Shown: positions 1-7,092, counted from the first letter of the stretch. The stretch is DNA of 15,000 nucleotides from Symbiodinium natans (GCA_905221605.1 CAJNDS010000469.1:578185-593184), one strand, 5' to 3'. Numbers and translations: made by a program. Notes: a model not told the origin generated them from the sequence alone.

Positions 1-90
1 CTAAAACGCTAAAACGCTAAAACGCTAAAACGCTAAAACGCTGAAACGCTAAAACGCTAAAACGCTAAACCCTAAAACCCAAACACTAGC
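1..90. repeat. 8-bp telomere-like array CTAAAACG
   Basis: Eight consecutive 8-bp units CTAAAACG fill 1-64, with one CTGAAACG variant at 41-48. They grade into CTAAACCCTAAAACCC. The unit resembles the heptamer CCCTAAA with one extra A and the Cs partly replaced by CG. The window edge cuts the array, so its real length is unknown. The same unit recurs briefly near 10400. Confidence 0.9.
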
Positions 91-254
91 CCTCAACCCT
101 GAATCCCTGAAGGTGGTTCGGAAGCCAAATATGACCGAGGGGCGCAGTACACGCGACCTTCGAACTCCCACCTTGGCCAGTTCAGCATAGGGGCTTGTTC
201 GGGTTGGCGGGTTGAAGAGCTTAGGGTTTAGAGCCACATGGCTTCGGGAACCTA
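91..254. other. Complex island, no gene recognised
   Basis: This is non-repetitive sequence of moderate GC between the 8-bp array and the CT tract. A 62-codon minus-strand frame covers 49-237, but its C-terminal part (237 is its start) runs into telomere-derived repeats and I recognise no domain. A short TTAGGGTTTAG telomere remnant lies at 220-230. Confidence 0.5.
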
Positions 255-261
255 ACTCTCG

Positions 262-315
<54 letters not shown>

Positions 316-320
316 CGCTT
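255..320. repeat. (CT)n microsatellite
   Basis: Almost uninterrupted CT dinucleotides run to about 313, with a few TTT and CGCTCG interruptions at the edges. It is a polypyrimidine tract on the plus strand. It borders the AT-rich minisatellite block that follows. Confidence 0.95.
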
Positions 321-424
321 TCTTGTCATATTTCTCTTAACCCAATATCACAATAGAGCAATATAGTTGTACACTAATATATTAAGACAACATTCAAATA
401 ATATAAGAATGTTAGCATGTACCG
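321..424. other. AT-rich spacer
   Basis: This AT-rich stretch contains scattered AATAT words. It looks like decayed minisatellite flanking the AACAATAT array. No gene is seen. Confidence 0.5.
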
Positions 425-712
425 GTATAACAATACAACAGCCATATAACAATATAACAATATAACAATATAACAATACAACAATACAACAATATAACCA
501 TATAACCATATAACCATATAACATTATAACAATATAACAATATAGCAATATAACAATATAACAATATAGCAATATAACAATATAACAATATAACAATATA
601 ACAATATAACAATATAACAATATAACAATATAACAATATAACAATATAACAATATAACAATATAACAATATACCAATATAACAATATAACAGTATAAGAA
701 TACAAGAATATC
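425..712. repeat. AACAATAT 8-bp minisatellite
   Basis: About 35 tandem units of AACAATAT (rotation ACAATATA), with variants AACCATAT, AGCAATAT and ACAATACA. Because the unit is 8 bp, three units equal eight codons. Both minus-strand frames therefore read as a repetitive Leu-Tyr-Cys-Tyr-Ile-Val-Ile peptide of 97-106 residues. This is an artefact of the repeat, not a membrane protein gene. Confidence 0.95.
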
Positions 713-769
713 CTTATTTTAGGATATCAAAGCACAATAATATCAGGATATGAAGATATAATAATCAGA

Positions 770-1003
770 GTGGTCTAGGGTTTACGGTTAGGGATCTCGG
801 GGCTAGTAGAGTTTACGGGGATCCGGCGAAGCCGCTGGGCGCCCGCCGGGCCGCTAGGGGCGGAGCCTCCACACAGGGGGAGCTTGTAGGGTTTAGGGTT
901 TAGGACTTAGGGCTTAGGGTTCAGAGTTTAGGCCCCTTTTGGGGATCCTTTGTTTTGAGGTGCGGTACTATATAGAAGACCCAAAGGGACTACTGTACCC
1001 CAC
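770..1003. other. Decayed telomeric repeats with GC-rich hairpin island
   Basis: Degenerate TTTAGGG-type words surround a very GC-rich core at about 820-870. The core includes GGGCGCCCGCCGGGCCGC, which can fold on itself. A weak inverted repeat lies at about 958-1003: GGTGCGGTAC near its left end pairs imperfectly with GTACCCCAC near its right end, around a TATATA word. It may be a small foldback element or a chance TATA-like motif. Confidence 0.4.
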
Positions 1004-1198
1004 ATGGCGCGCAGTCTTACCGGCGACATCGGGTGTAACATTGCTGTGCCCCTAAATCTGGGGGTTGTACCTTGGACGCTTAAGGTTGTAATGTTGGGTT
1101 TTGCGACCCTGCACCCTCAATACTTCACGCCGTTTAGCCCTGAGACCCCTACACCCCGACAACCCAAAACCCCAAACACCCCAAAAAACCGTTCTTAA
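1004..1198 (+). other. Unassigned 64-codon ORF, doubtful
   Basis: An ATG-initiated frame encodes 64 residues. The first 45 or so have ordinary composition with a hydrophobic stretch (AVPLNLGVVPWTLKVVMLGF). The last 20 are Pro, Thr and Lys-rich and come from telomere-like CCCCAAAACC sequence. A TATATA word lies about 35 bases upstream of the ATG. I recognise no family. The C-terminal part is clearly repeat-derived, so this may be a chance ORF or the start of a gene running into a decayed intron. Confidence 0.12.
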
Positions 1199-1212
1199 CT
1201 CAAAAAAACTAC

Positions 1213-1213
<1 letters not shown>

Positions 1214-1246
<33 letters not shown>
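1214..1246. repeat. Poly-C tract, 33 bases
   Basis: Uninterrupted run of 33 C between ACA and ACACAC, inside C-rich telomere-like sequence. It produces the poly-Pro and poly-Gly frames on the two strands at 1052-1448, which I do not treat as genes. Tract length may be unreliable in an assembly. Confidence 0.9.
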
Positions 1247-1402
1247 ACACACAAAAAACAATACTCTAGAAACCCTAGAAACCCTCAAGACTTTGACCCT
1301 GGGACCCCTTCGACGAAGCCTTCCATCGTCAGGTTGTGGAATTGTCCGGGGTCCCTTAGCGGTCTCAGGTGGCCCTGGGGTTCCACTCCCCTTAATTCTC
1401 AA

Positions 1403-1497
1403 GGGACTAAAGGAGGGGACCCTTATTACGTGTATAGGGACAAGATAAGGTAGAAATAGCGGTTACATAGGGGAATAAGGGCTCCACCCCCCTAGTT
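1403..1497. mobile_element. Foldback (MITE-like) element B1
   Basis: Imperfect inverted repeat. The left arm includes GGAGGGGACCCTTATTAC and the right arm GAATAAGGGCTCCACCCCCC; the arms pair over about 20 bases around a 45-base centre. There is no coding capacity. The left arm resembles 9827-9850 (GGGACTRAAGGAGGRRACCCTT), linking B1 to the partial element there. It abuts element B2. Confidence 0.55.
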
Positions 1498-1641
1498 GTC
1501 ATGGGTTTCCCCACTCTACTACTCCCCCGAGGTTCCCGCCGTAAATAGCCTTAATTACGCTTAATGATCCCGAAGTAGCCTTAATTCTAAGGGGAACCAA
1601 GGGGGGGTAGTATAGCGGGAGGGTAGTAGGGGAACCCATGA
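1498..1641. mobile_element. Foldback (MITE-like) element B2
   Basis: Long imperfect inverted repeat with ends CATGGGTTTCCCC (from 1500) and GGGGAACCCATG (to 1640). Pairing continues inward through TACTACTCCCCC and GGTTCCC on the left, and GGGGAACC, GGGGGGGTAG and GGGTAGTAGGGG on the right. The direct word TAGTT lies outside each end (1493-1497 and 1642-1646), a possible 5-bp target-site duplication. It encodes nothing. Confidence 0.65.
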
Positions 1642-1719
1642 TAGTTCGAAGCCCGGATATCGGATTTCCTCCGAAAATTTGTTGGAGGCTGGACGCTCGG
1701 CATGCTTTGCGGGATTTTT

Positions 1720-2080
1720 CTGGAGGATTTAGGGCTTAGGGTTTCGGGTTTAGGGTTTAGGGTTTTGGGTTTTGGGTTCCCCGGAGTGGCATCTGAAAAG
1801 CCTAAACCCTGAACCTAAACCCTAAGCCCCTACAGCTCCTAAGCTGACCCAACAAGACTTGGCTGCACTGAGGAGGGTAGCTATAAATGAAATTTTTAGC
1901 TGTCTTAGAAAGAAACCCAATAAACCCCAAAAAGGCTAAGGATCTAGAGTTACAGTAAAGCACCACAGAGCCCTAAACCCTACCCCCCCTAAACCCCTAA
2001 ACCCTAAACCCTGAACCCCTAAACCCTAAACCCTAAACCCTAAGCCCTAAACCCTAAACCCTAAACCCTAAACCCTAAGC
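1720..2080. repeat. Opposed interstitial telomeric blocks
   Basis: TTTAGGG-orientation units with TTTTGGG variants lie at 1730-1780. CCCTAAA-orientation units follow at 1800-1830 and 1970-2082. About 140 bases of complex sequence at 1830-1970 separate them. The word AAGCTGACCCAACAAGA occurs twice, near 1840 and 2080, each time just after CCCTAAGC, so this stretch includes a small segmental duplication. No gene is seen. Confidence 0.85.
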
Positions 2081-2180
2081 TGACCCAACAAGAAAGCCCA
2101 TCTGTCCCCTGCCGCCGGAGGGTCTCCAGAGACTGGAACATGACCTTGGAAGCAAAAAAACAACGTCCGAGCAACATTCA

Positions 2181-2249
2181 AAGGGTTTAGGGTTTAGGGT
2201 TTAGGGTTCAGGGTTCAGGGTTCAGGGTTTAGGGTTTAGGGTTTAGGGT

Positions 2250-2281
<32 letters not shown>

Positions 2282-2400
2282 GGTTTAGGGTTTAGGGTTT
2301 AGGGTTTCGGGTTTCGGGTTTAGGTTTTAGGGCTTAGGGGTTAGGGTTTAGGGTTAAGGGTTAAGGGTTCAGGGTTAAGGGTTTAGGGTTTAGGGTTTGT
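2181..2400. repeat. Telomeric array, G-strand, with variant patches
   Basis: About 30 units in TTTAGGG orientation. Variants are clustered rather than scattered: three consecutive TTCAGGG (about 2207-2227), five consecutive TTGAGGG (about 2246-2283), then TTTCGGG and TTAAGGG pairs. Such clustering indicates local duplication of variant units. Confidence 0.95.
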
Positions 2401-2609
2401 TTAGCGACTTCTGAGCAGTTGGGTTTGGAGTTTCAGGTTTCTGGGCTCCCCCTCAATCCTACTACCCGTAAGCTGGAATCAGTCAGTGGGGTGATCGGAA
2501 TCGGAAACGGCATCAACCACAGCCCGCCCCAACACACAACAAAGTCCCCAAACCCTCGGCCACCTAGACATCAAAGCGGGTTTAGGGTTTACGGTTCAGG
2601 GTTTAGGGT

Positions 2610-2770
2610 TTAGGGTTTCGGCTTGGGGCTTCGCCCTGCTTTGCGAGCCAAGCCGGCATAGTTGTCCTGGCATGACACTGCCCAGTTCTGCTCGCCGGTG
2701 ACGTTGCCCAGATCCGTCCTGGGGACGTGTTGGGTGGGTTGAGAGCTAGGCCGGGCTAGGGTGTTGGGGT
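2610..2770 (-). other. Exon-like island (protein-like frame, minus strand)
   Basis: Between two telomeric blocks, the minus strand has a frame open for about 55 codons. It contains the protein-like stretches LGNVTGEQNWAVSCQDNY and AGLARKAG, and ends at a stop supplied by telomeric sequence at 2610-2612. A CCCAACACGTCCCCAG acceptor-like motif ends at 2719. No domain is recognised. An open frame of this length is expected by chance in one of six frames, so support is weak. Confidence 0.25.
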
Positions 2771-2819
2771 TCAGGGTTCAGGATTCAGGATTCAGGGTTT
2801 AGGGTTTAGGGCTTAGCAT

Positions 2820-2972
2820 TTACGGTTTCGGGGTATGGGATTTAGGGGCTAGGGTTTTGAGGCTCCAGAGGGGCGTCGTCTTACGAACTGAAAGCAGACT
2901 CCAGAACCCCTGAAACGCGAGCTCCCACGGACTCCTTCGGACCGTGAGATCGGCGCCGTTGATCACGTAACC
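2820..2972 (-). other. Best exon-like island, with acceptor and donor motifs
   Basis: On the minus strand a pyrimidine-rich acceptor ACTCCTTTGCAG ends at 2973. It is followed by an open frame beginning GYVINGADLTVRRSPWELAF. A consensus donor GTAAGA starts at 2884, which would define an 88-base exon at 2885-2972. Without splicing the frame stays open for 50 codons to a stop at 2820-2822. The presumed upstream intron is CCCTAAA-oriented on the sense strand. No family is recognised; it could be a real small exon or a gene relic. Confidence 0.3.
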
Positions 2973-2984
2973 CTGCAAAGGAGT

Positions 2985-3120
2985 TTGTGGGGTTAGGGTT
3001 TGGGGTTTGGGGTTTGGGGTTTAGGGTTTAGGGTTCAGGGTTTAGGGTTTAGCGTTTAGGGTTTAGGGCTTAGGGCTTAGGGCTTAGGGCTTGGGGCTTA
3101 GGGTTTAGGGTTTAGGGTTA
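2985..3120. repeat. Telomeric array, G-strand, variant-rich
   Basis: About 19 units in TTTAGGG orientation. Runs of TTTGGGG occur at the left, and four consecutive CTTAGGG near 3066-3093. It ends 13 bases before foldback element A1. Confidence 0.95.
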
Positions 3121-3133
3121 CTTGGTAGCTACC

Positions 3134-3238
3134 CTTGGGATGTTCCCCCGTATACTAACAGTCCTTAATCGGGCTTCTAGTACCCCCTATCACAATCCCC
3201 ATTGCGGACTGTTAGTATGAGCGCGAACATCCCAAGCA
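3134..3238. mobile_element. Foldback element, family A, copy A1
   Basis: Inverted repeat of about 103 bp. The left arm begins CTTGGGATGTTCCCCCG and continues TATACTAACAGTCC. The right arm ends GGACTGTTAGTATGAGCG then CGAACATCCCAAG. The centre contains GGTACTAG-type sequence (CTAGTACCCCCTATCAC). The direct word CTACCCT lies at 3129-3135 and 3239-3245 and may be a target-site duplication, though telomere-like flanks make chance repeats likely. It encodes nothing. Confidence 0.75.
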
Positions 3239-3780
3239 CTACCCTCGAAAGCCCAGACACCTACATTTGAATGAAAGTTTGCAGGGTTTAGAAGCTTCCA
3301 TCGCCCTAGAGCCTAAAAGCGAAGAAGGCAACAGCCTGTAAACTTAAAACCGACGTCCAATCACACGGGCCTTCAACAACGCTTGCTTGTAACCAGCAAT
3401 CACCACATTCGTTCTGAACGTATATTATGCATATGTGTATACAGTATACACACATTTATTATTTATATCTGTTATTCATTTGTGGTATGTATATATATAT
3501 ATATGTACACACATAGAAATACTTGTATGTTTAATCCTACAAGCCCAACACAAAAAAGACCCTAGATCAACAAACAGTCCCAACACCTACCTTGGATCCC
3601 CAATTCGGTCTACTCAGCAAACACACACCAAAAAAACGAACACACCTAAACCTAAAACCCTTTAAGCACGAAACATCCCTGTAAACCTTCAATATATTTA
3701 AAGCACCCCTTTAAACCCCTATGACCCCCCCCCATCGGCCCAGTAAAACCTCCTTAAGCCCCGAAGACTCCCGAAACTGT
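3239..3780. other. Complex and AT-rich spacer without a gene
   Basis: 3239-3420 is complex sequence of average composition. 3420-3520 is AT-rich with TGTATAC and (AT)n tracts, including a 15-base AT run near 3491. 3540-3720 is A and C-rich decayed CCCTAAA material, and a run of nine C lies at 3725-3733. Two overlapping plus-strand frames at 3383-3665 read through the AT tract and have simple-repeat composition, so I do not call them genes. Confidence 0.6.
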
Positions 3781-3866
3781 AAACCCTAAACCCTAACCCT
3801 AAACCCTAAACCCTGAAACCCTAAAAACCCTAAACCCTAAACCCTAAACCCTAAACCCTAAAACCC
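3780..3866. repeat. Telomeric array, C-strand
   Basis: About 12 CCCTAAA units with CCCTAAAAA and CCCTGAAA length variants. It is separated by about 100 bases of GC-rich sequence from a large array in the opposite orientation. Confidence 0.95.
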
Positions 3867-3964
3867 ATCCTTTGGGGCCCCTTCAGCCTGGGGGTTGACG
3901 ATGGCCGTCGCCTCTGGCCCTCAGGAGTGCGAGGCGAGGGTGGGTGGTTGAGGGGGGCTGTGGG

Positions 3965-4101
3965 GTGGGTTGGGTTTAGGGTTTAGGGTTTAGGGTTTAG
4001 GGTTTAGGGTTTAGGGTTTAGGGTTTAGGGTTTAGGGTTTAGGGTTTAGGGTTTAGGGTTTAGGGTTTAGGGTTTAGGGTTTAGGGTTTAGGGTTTAGGG
4101 T

Positions 4102-4140
<39 letters not shown>

Positions 4141-4178
4141 GGTTTAGCGTTGAGGGTTTAGGGTTGAGGGTCTAGGGT

Positions 4179-4252
<74 letters not shown>

Positions 4253-4285
4253 GGCTCAGGGTTTAGGGTTGAGGGTTTAGGGTTT
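3965..4285. repeat. Long telomeric array, G-strand, with TTGAGGG blocks
   Basis: About 45 units. The left third is nearly pure TTTAGGG (about 19 units). TTGAGGG then takes over in two homogeneous runs: about 6 units at 4101-4140 and about 11 at 4177-4253, with single TTTAGCG and TCTAGGG variants between. The switch from canonical to variant units is abrupt. Confidence 0.97.
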
Positions 4286-4430
4286 TTTGGGGGATGGTTT
4301 AGGGGATTTGCTGGCTGAGGCGGGGTTTAGGGGTGGAGGGTTTGGGTAGAACGCCGGGCTGAGGAGTTGTGCGCGACAGGGTCAAGGGACTGAGAAAGCT
4401 TGGAGCATAGGGATTTTTTGTTTCTAGGTT

Positions 4431-4569
4431 GAGATGCTCCCCCTTAGACTGGACCCTGGGCCCTGAGCCCTGAACCCTTGGCCCTTACCCCTAAATCCTA
4501 AACTGCGATTCTGGTACCTCCTATCATAATCCCGATGAAGGACTGTCAGTCTAAGGGGGGACATCCCGA
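4431..4569. mobile_element. Foldback element, family A, copy A2, with 10-bp direct repeats
   Basis: The left end is GAGATGCTCCCCCTTAGACTG. The right end is GACTGTCAGTCTAAGGGGGG then ACATCCCGA. The word TTTCTAGGTT occurs immediately outside both ends, at 4421-4430 and 4570-4579, a plausible 10-bp target-site duplication. Most of the left inner arm (about 4462-4506) is replaced by degenerate CCCTGAACCC-type telomere-like sequence, while the right inner arm (GGTACCTCCTATCATAATCC) matches copy A1. Confidence 0.75.
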
Positions 4570-4592
4570 TTTCTAGGTTTAAGGAACAGCAA

Positions 4593-4801
4593 TTAGGGTT
4601 TAGGGTTTAGGGTTTAGGGTTTAGGGTTTAGGGTTTAGGGTTTAGGGCTTAGGGTTTAGGGTTTAGGGTTTAGGGTTTAGGGGTTAGGGTTTAGGGTTTA
4701 GGGTTTAGGGCTTAGGGTTTAGGGTTTAGGGTTTAGGGTTTAGGGTTCAGGGTTTAGGGTTTAGGGTTTAGGGTTTAGGGTTTAGGGTTTAGGGTTTAGG
4801 G
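4593..4801. repeat. Telomeric array, G-strand
   Basis: About 29 nearly canonical TTTAGGG units, with isolated CTTAGGG, TTCAGGG and GTTAGGG variants. It starts 13 bases after the direct repeat bounding element A2. Both edges carry the word AAGGAACAG (about 4581 and 4806), which also occurs in element F at 12342. Confidence 0.97.
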
Positions 4802-4808
4802 CGTAAGG

Positions 4809-4910
4809 AACAGCCAGGTGTTTCAGCAGGCGGCGCAAGTCCCAGGTGACGTTGTCGATGGGCAGAGGCCGGCGCTGGTAGGCAGAGAGGTTCTCCAAGC
4901 CTTGTTGTTC
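4809..4910 (-). other. Exon-like island (protein-like frame, minus strand)
   Basis: A 34-codon open frame on the minus strand is flanked on both sides by telomeric arrays. It includes LENLSAYQRRPLPIDNVTW and DLRRLLKHLAV, an ordinary soluble-protein composition. An AG lies at the upstream edge. The core PIDNV resembles PIDNI in the island at 9952-10011 (a shared 12-mer), but a shared 12-mer in 15 kb is within chance. No domain is recognised. Confidence 0.25.
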
Positions 4911-4911
4911 C

Positions 4912-4956
4912 GGGGTTTAGGGTTTAGGGTTTAGGGTTTGGGGTTTAGGGCTTAGA
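4912..4956. repeat. Short telomeric block, G-strand
   Basis: Six TTTAGGG-type units, including TTTGGGG and CTTAGAG variants. It leads into the 10-bp satellite. Confidence 0.9.
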
Positions 4957-4990
4957 GGAATTTCTTGGGAAGTTTAGGAGCTTTTGGAAG

Positions 4991-5126
4991 CTTTAAAGGG
5001 TTTAGGGAGCTTTAGGGAGCTTTAGGGAGCTTTAGGGAGCTTTAGGGAGCTTTAGGGAGCTTTAGGGAGCTTTAGGGAGCTTTAGAGGGTTTAGGGAGCT
5101 TTAGAGGGCTTGGGAGCTTTAGGAAG
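4991..5126. repeat. 10-bp satellite TTTAGGGAGC
   Basis: Eight perfect consecutive 10-bp units TTTAGGGAGC occupy 5001-5080, with degenerate units on both sides (TTTAGAGGG, TTGGGAGC). The unit is the telomere heptamer TTTAGGG plus AGC. It therefore looks like a satellite born from a telomeric repeat with a 3-bp insertion. Confidence 0.95.
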
Positions 5127-5183
5127 CAACAGGGGGTGAGGGTGCCGTTTCGGGCGTTTGGCCGGCTTAGGGCTTTGGGGTTT
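5127..5183. other. Short GC-rich spacer
   Basis: Complex G-rich sequence between the 10-bp satellite and the telomeric palindrome. Nothing recognisable is seen. Confidence 0.5.
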
Positions 5184-5230
5184 AACCCTAAACCCTAAAC
5201 CCTGCAAAGGGTTTAGGGTTTAGGGTGTAG
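5184..5230. repeat. Telomeric palindrome, C-to-G orientation
   Basis: About three CCCTAAA units (5184-5203) are followed after GCA by three TTTAGGG units (5207-5227). This forms a near-perfect hairpin of about 18-20 bp per arm with a tiny loop. Orientation on the plus strand is C-strand then G-strand, the opposite of a telomere-end fusion. Confidence 0.9.
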
Positions 5231-5450
5231 GCTTTGGGGTTTAGGGCTTAGGCTTTGCTTTGTCTGCGCTTTGGGGCTTTGGGCTTTCCCCAAGATCCTG
5301 CTCCCCGAATGAAACCCCCCAGAGAAACCCTCAAAAGCCGTCAGAAACCCTAAACCCTAAGCCCGACAACCTGCAACGCTGAGATCCCGACCGTCCTGTG
5401 CGTAAAGAACATCCCCGATGAAGGCCTCGAAGTTTGTGGGGGTTTCGGGC
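5231..5450. other. Complex island with short telomeric remnants
   Basis: Complex G and C-rich sequence with CCCTAAACCC at 5346-5358. The segment 5375-5450 has a plus-strand frame reading IPTVLCVKNIPDEGLE, which superficially resembles the RNP2 strand of an RRM. Its minus-strand frame (NFEAFIGDVLYAQDGRDLSV) is equally protein-like. The two cannot be separated here, which shows how weak such frames are as evidence. Confidence 0.3.
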
Positions 5451-5451
5451 T

Positions 5452-5720
5452 CACCCTAACCCTAAACCCTAAACCTTGAACCCTAAACCCTATCCCCTAA
5501 ACCCCAAACCCCAAACCCTAAACCCCAAACCCCAAACCCTAAACCCTAAACCCCAAACCCCTAAACCCTTAACCCCAAACCCTAAACCCTAAACCCTAAA
5601 CCGCAAACCCTTAACCGCAAACCCCAAACCCCAAACCCTAAACCCTAAACCCCAAACCCTAAACCCTAAACCCCAAACCCTAAACCCTAAACCCTATAAC
5701 CCTAAACCCCTAAGCCCTCA
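5452..5720. repeat. Telomeric array, C-strand, CCCTAAA/CCCCAAA mix
   Basis: About 37 units in C-strand orientation. CCCCAAA (complement of TTTGGGG) is interspersed with CCCTAAA, often in short alternations such as CCCCAAACCCCAAACCCTAAA, plus CCGCAAA and CCCTTAA variants. The alternation repeats at several spacings, pointing to higher-order duplication of small unit groups. Confidence 0.95.
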
Positions 5721-5794
5721 GTTTAGGGTGTTAGGGCTCCAGGCTTCGGCCCTTGGGGCGCTGGGGGGGCTTCAGGGTTTTCGGGCATTCGGGC

Positions 5795-6025
5795 TGTAGG
5801 GTTTAGGGTTTAGGGTTTAGGGTGTAGGGTTTAGGGGTTTAGGGTTTAGGGTTTAGGGTTTAGGGTTTAGGGTTTAGGGTGTAGGGTTTAGCGGTTTAGG
5901 GTTTAGCGGTTTAGGGTTTAGGGGTTTAGGGTTTAGGGTTTAGGGTTTAGGGTTTAGGGTTTAGGGTTTAGGGTTTAGGGTTTAGGGTTTAGGGTTTAGG
6001 GTTTAGGGTTTCGGGTTTAGGGCCC
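5795..6025. repeat. Telomeric array, G-strand
   Basis: About 32 units. The left half contains TTTAGGGG, TTTAGCGG and TGTAGGG variants, several of them repeated. The right half is nearly pure TTTAGGG. It ends in a short complex island. Confidence 0.97.
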
Positions 6026-6157
6026 TAGCTGGAGGGTGAGGCAGATCTTCATGTCTTTCGGGGTGACTTTGAGCCAACCTCCATGCCCCGGCCCGGAGAA
6101 ACACAGACCTCAACGCCCGAACACCCCTGAGAAATCTTCCCGATCCTGTCATCCTCT
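6026..6157 (-). other. Complex island
   Basis: About 130 bases of complex sequence between oppositely oriented arrays. The minus strand reads GGWLKVTPKDMKICLTLQLG at about 6020-6080, with an in-frame stop about 10 codons upstream. It is too short to interpret. Confidence 0.2.
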
Positions 6158-6215
6158 TAAACCCTAAACCCTAAACCCTAAACCCTAAACCCTAAACCCT
6201 AAACCCTAAACCCTA
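6158..6215. repeat. Telomeric array, C-strand
   Basis: Eight near-perfect CCCTAAA units, followed by 150 bases of complex sequence. Confidence 0.95.
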
Positions 6216-6376
6216 GAAGGGAAGATGAAACACATTCCAAGGGCCTACCTAGTAAGGGCCCCAGGAATTTCAATCTTTGGTGGGCGGTTGCTTGCGCTAT
6301 CCTGCTACAGGGTGGCGAATGTTGACGAATGAGATGGGCAAAAAGACCTGTCACGCCGCAACTTCGAGCAAAAGAA
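6216..6376. other. Complex island without recognised gene
   Basis: Non-repetitive sequence with a plus-strand acceptor-like CTATCCTGCTACAG ending at about 6310, then a short open frame. I see no motif or homology cue. Confidence 0.35.
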
Positions 6377-6550
6377 GGGTTTTGGGGCTCAGGGCTTTTG
6401 GGATTTAGGCTTTGAGGGTATAGGGTTTCGGGTCTAGGGTCTAGGGTCTAGGGTCTAGGGTTTGAGGGTTTGAGGGTTTGAGGGTGCAGGGCCCTAAACC
6501 CTAAACCCTAAACCCCAAACCCTTAACCCTAAACCCTAAACCCTAAACGG
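6377..6550. repeat. Variant telomeric block and G-to-C junction
   Basis: Four consecutive TCTAGGG (about 6433-6460) are followed by three TTTGAGGG octamers (6461-6484), each a homogeneous patch. At about 6490 the sequence GTGCAGGGCCCTAAACCC switches directly from G-strand to C-strand orientation, continuing with about eight CCCTAAA units to 6548. Confidence 0.93.
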
Positions 6551-6679
6551 GATTTTTGTTTATATCTTTTTGGGGGCTCTTAAGCAAATAGGGTTTAAGG
6601 CTTTGAGAATGATTCCGGGGCGCAAATGTCCCGTTCGCTGGCTCGAAGCCGGCCGCGACGGAAGCCTCCGTTCTCGGGT
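6551..6679. other. Complex island
   Basis: An AT-rich start (TTTTTGTTTATATC) gives way to a GC-rich part at 6615-6675. The minus strand there has an open frame ENGGFRRGRLRASERDICAP, but other frames are open too. No gene is called. Confidence 0.3.
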
Positions 6680-6810
6680 GGTTTAGGGTTTAGGGTTTAG
6701 GGTTTAGGGTTTAGGGTTTAGGGTTTAGGGTTTAGGGTTTAGGGTTTAGGGTTTAGGGTTTAGGGTTTAGGGTTTAGGGTTTAGGGTTTAGGGTTTAGGG
6801 TCTAGGGTAG
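6680..6810. repeat. Telomeric array, G-strand, near-perfect
   Basis: About 18 consecutive TTTAGGG units, almost without variants, ending in one TCTAGGG. It is among the purest arrays in the window, suggesting recent addition or recent amplification. Confidence 0.97.
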
Positions 6811-6884
6811 GGTGTGTTCTGTCTTGTGGGTGGGAGTGTGGGAAGGTGGGGGGGGTTCGGGACTTAGGGTCTGGGGCCAGAAAA

Positions 6885-7010
6885 CCTTAAAGCGCTAAAC
6901 CCTCACAACCCTAAACCCGAGAAGCCCTAGAAGCCCCTATAAACCGAAAGTCCTTACAAGAAGTGATACCCTAAACCCGAAAAGCCCCAAACACCCTGAA
7001 AGCCCCAATA
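6885..7010. repeat. Degenerate C-strand telomeric sequence
   Basis: CCCTAAACCC words are interspersed with GAAAAGCCCCAAACACC and similar. It grades into the 10-bp GAAAGCC satellite. Confidence 0.7.
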
Positions 7011-7092
7011 TTGAAAGCCCTCTGAAAGCCTGTGAAAGCCTCTGAAAGCCTGTGAGAGCCTCTGAAAGCCCCTGAAAGCCTCTGAAAGCCCT
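7011..7092. repeat. 10-bp satellite TCTGAAAGCC
   Basis: Seven tandem 10-bp units lie at 7021-7090: TCTGAAAGCC alternating with TGTGAAAGCC, plus TGTGAGAGCC and CCTGAAAGCC. In the complementary rotation the unit is TTTCAGAGGC, near to the TTTAGGGAGC satellite at 5001. Both share length 10 and a TTT...GC frame, so both may be telomere-derived. Confidence 0.92.

Noticed and set aside
348-705. Two long minus-strand frames rich in Leu, Tyr, Cys, Ile and Val (97 and 106 codons), resembling a membrane protein
   Set aside because: They are direct translations of the AACAATAT minisatellite in two frames; the period of eight residues equals three repeat units.
1052-1448. Overlapping 115- and 116-codon frames on both strands
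   Set aside because: Their length depends on the 33-base poly-C tract (poly-Pro on one strand, poly-Gly on the other) and on decayed repeats; neither has a domain.
3383-3665. Two overlapping plus-strand frames with Tyr, Ile and Cys-rich N-termini
   Set aside because: They run through (AT)n and TGTATA repeats into decayed CCCTAAA; no domain, and both frames are open over the same bases.
3965-4285. Regular direct repeats suggesting a CRISPR-like array
   Set aside because: Units are contiguous 7-mers without spacers, and the context is eukaryotic telomeric repeat.
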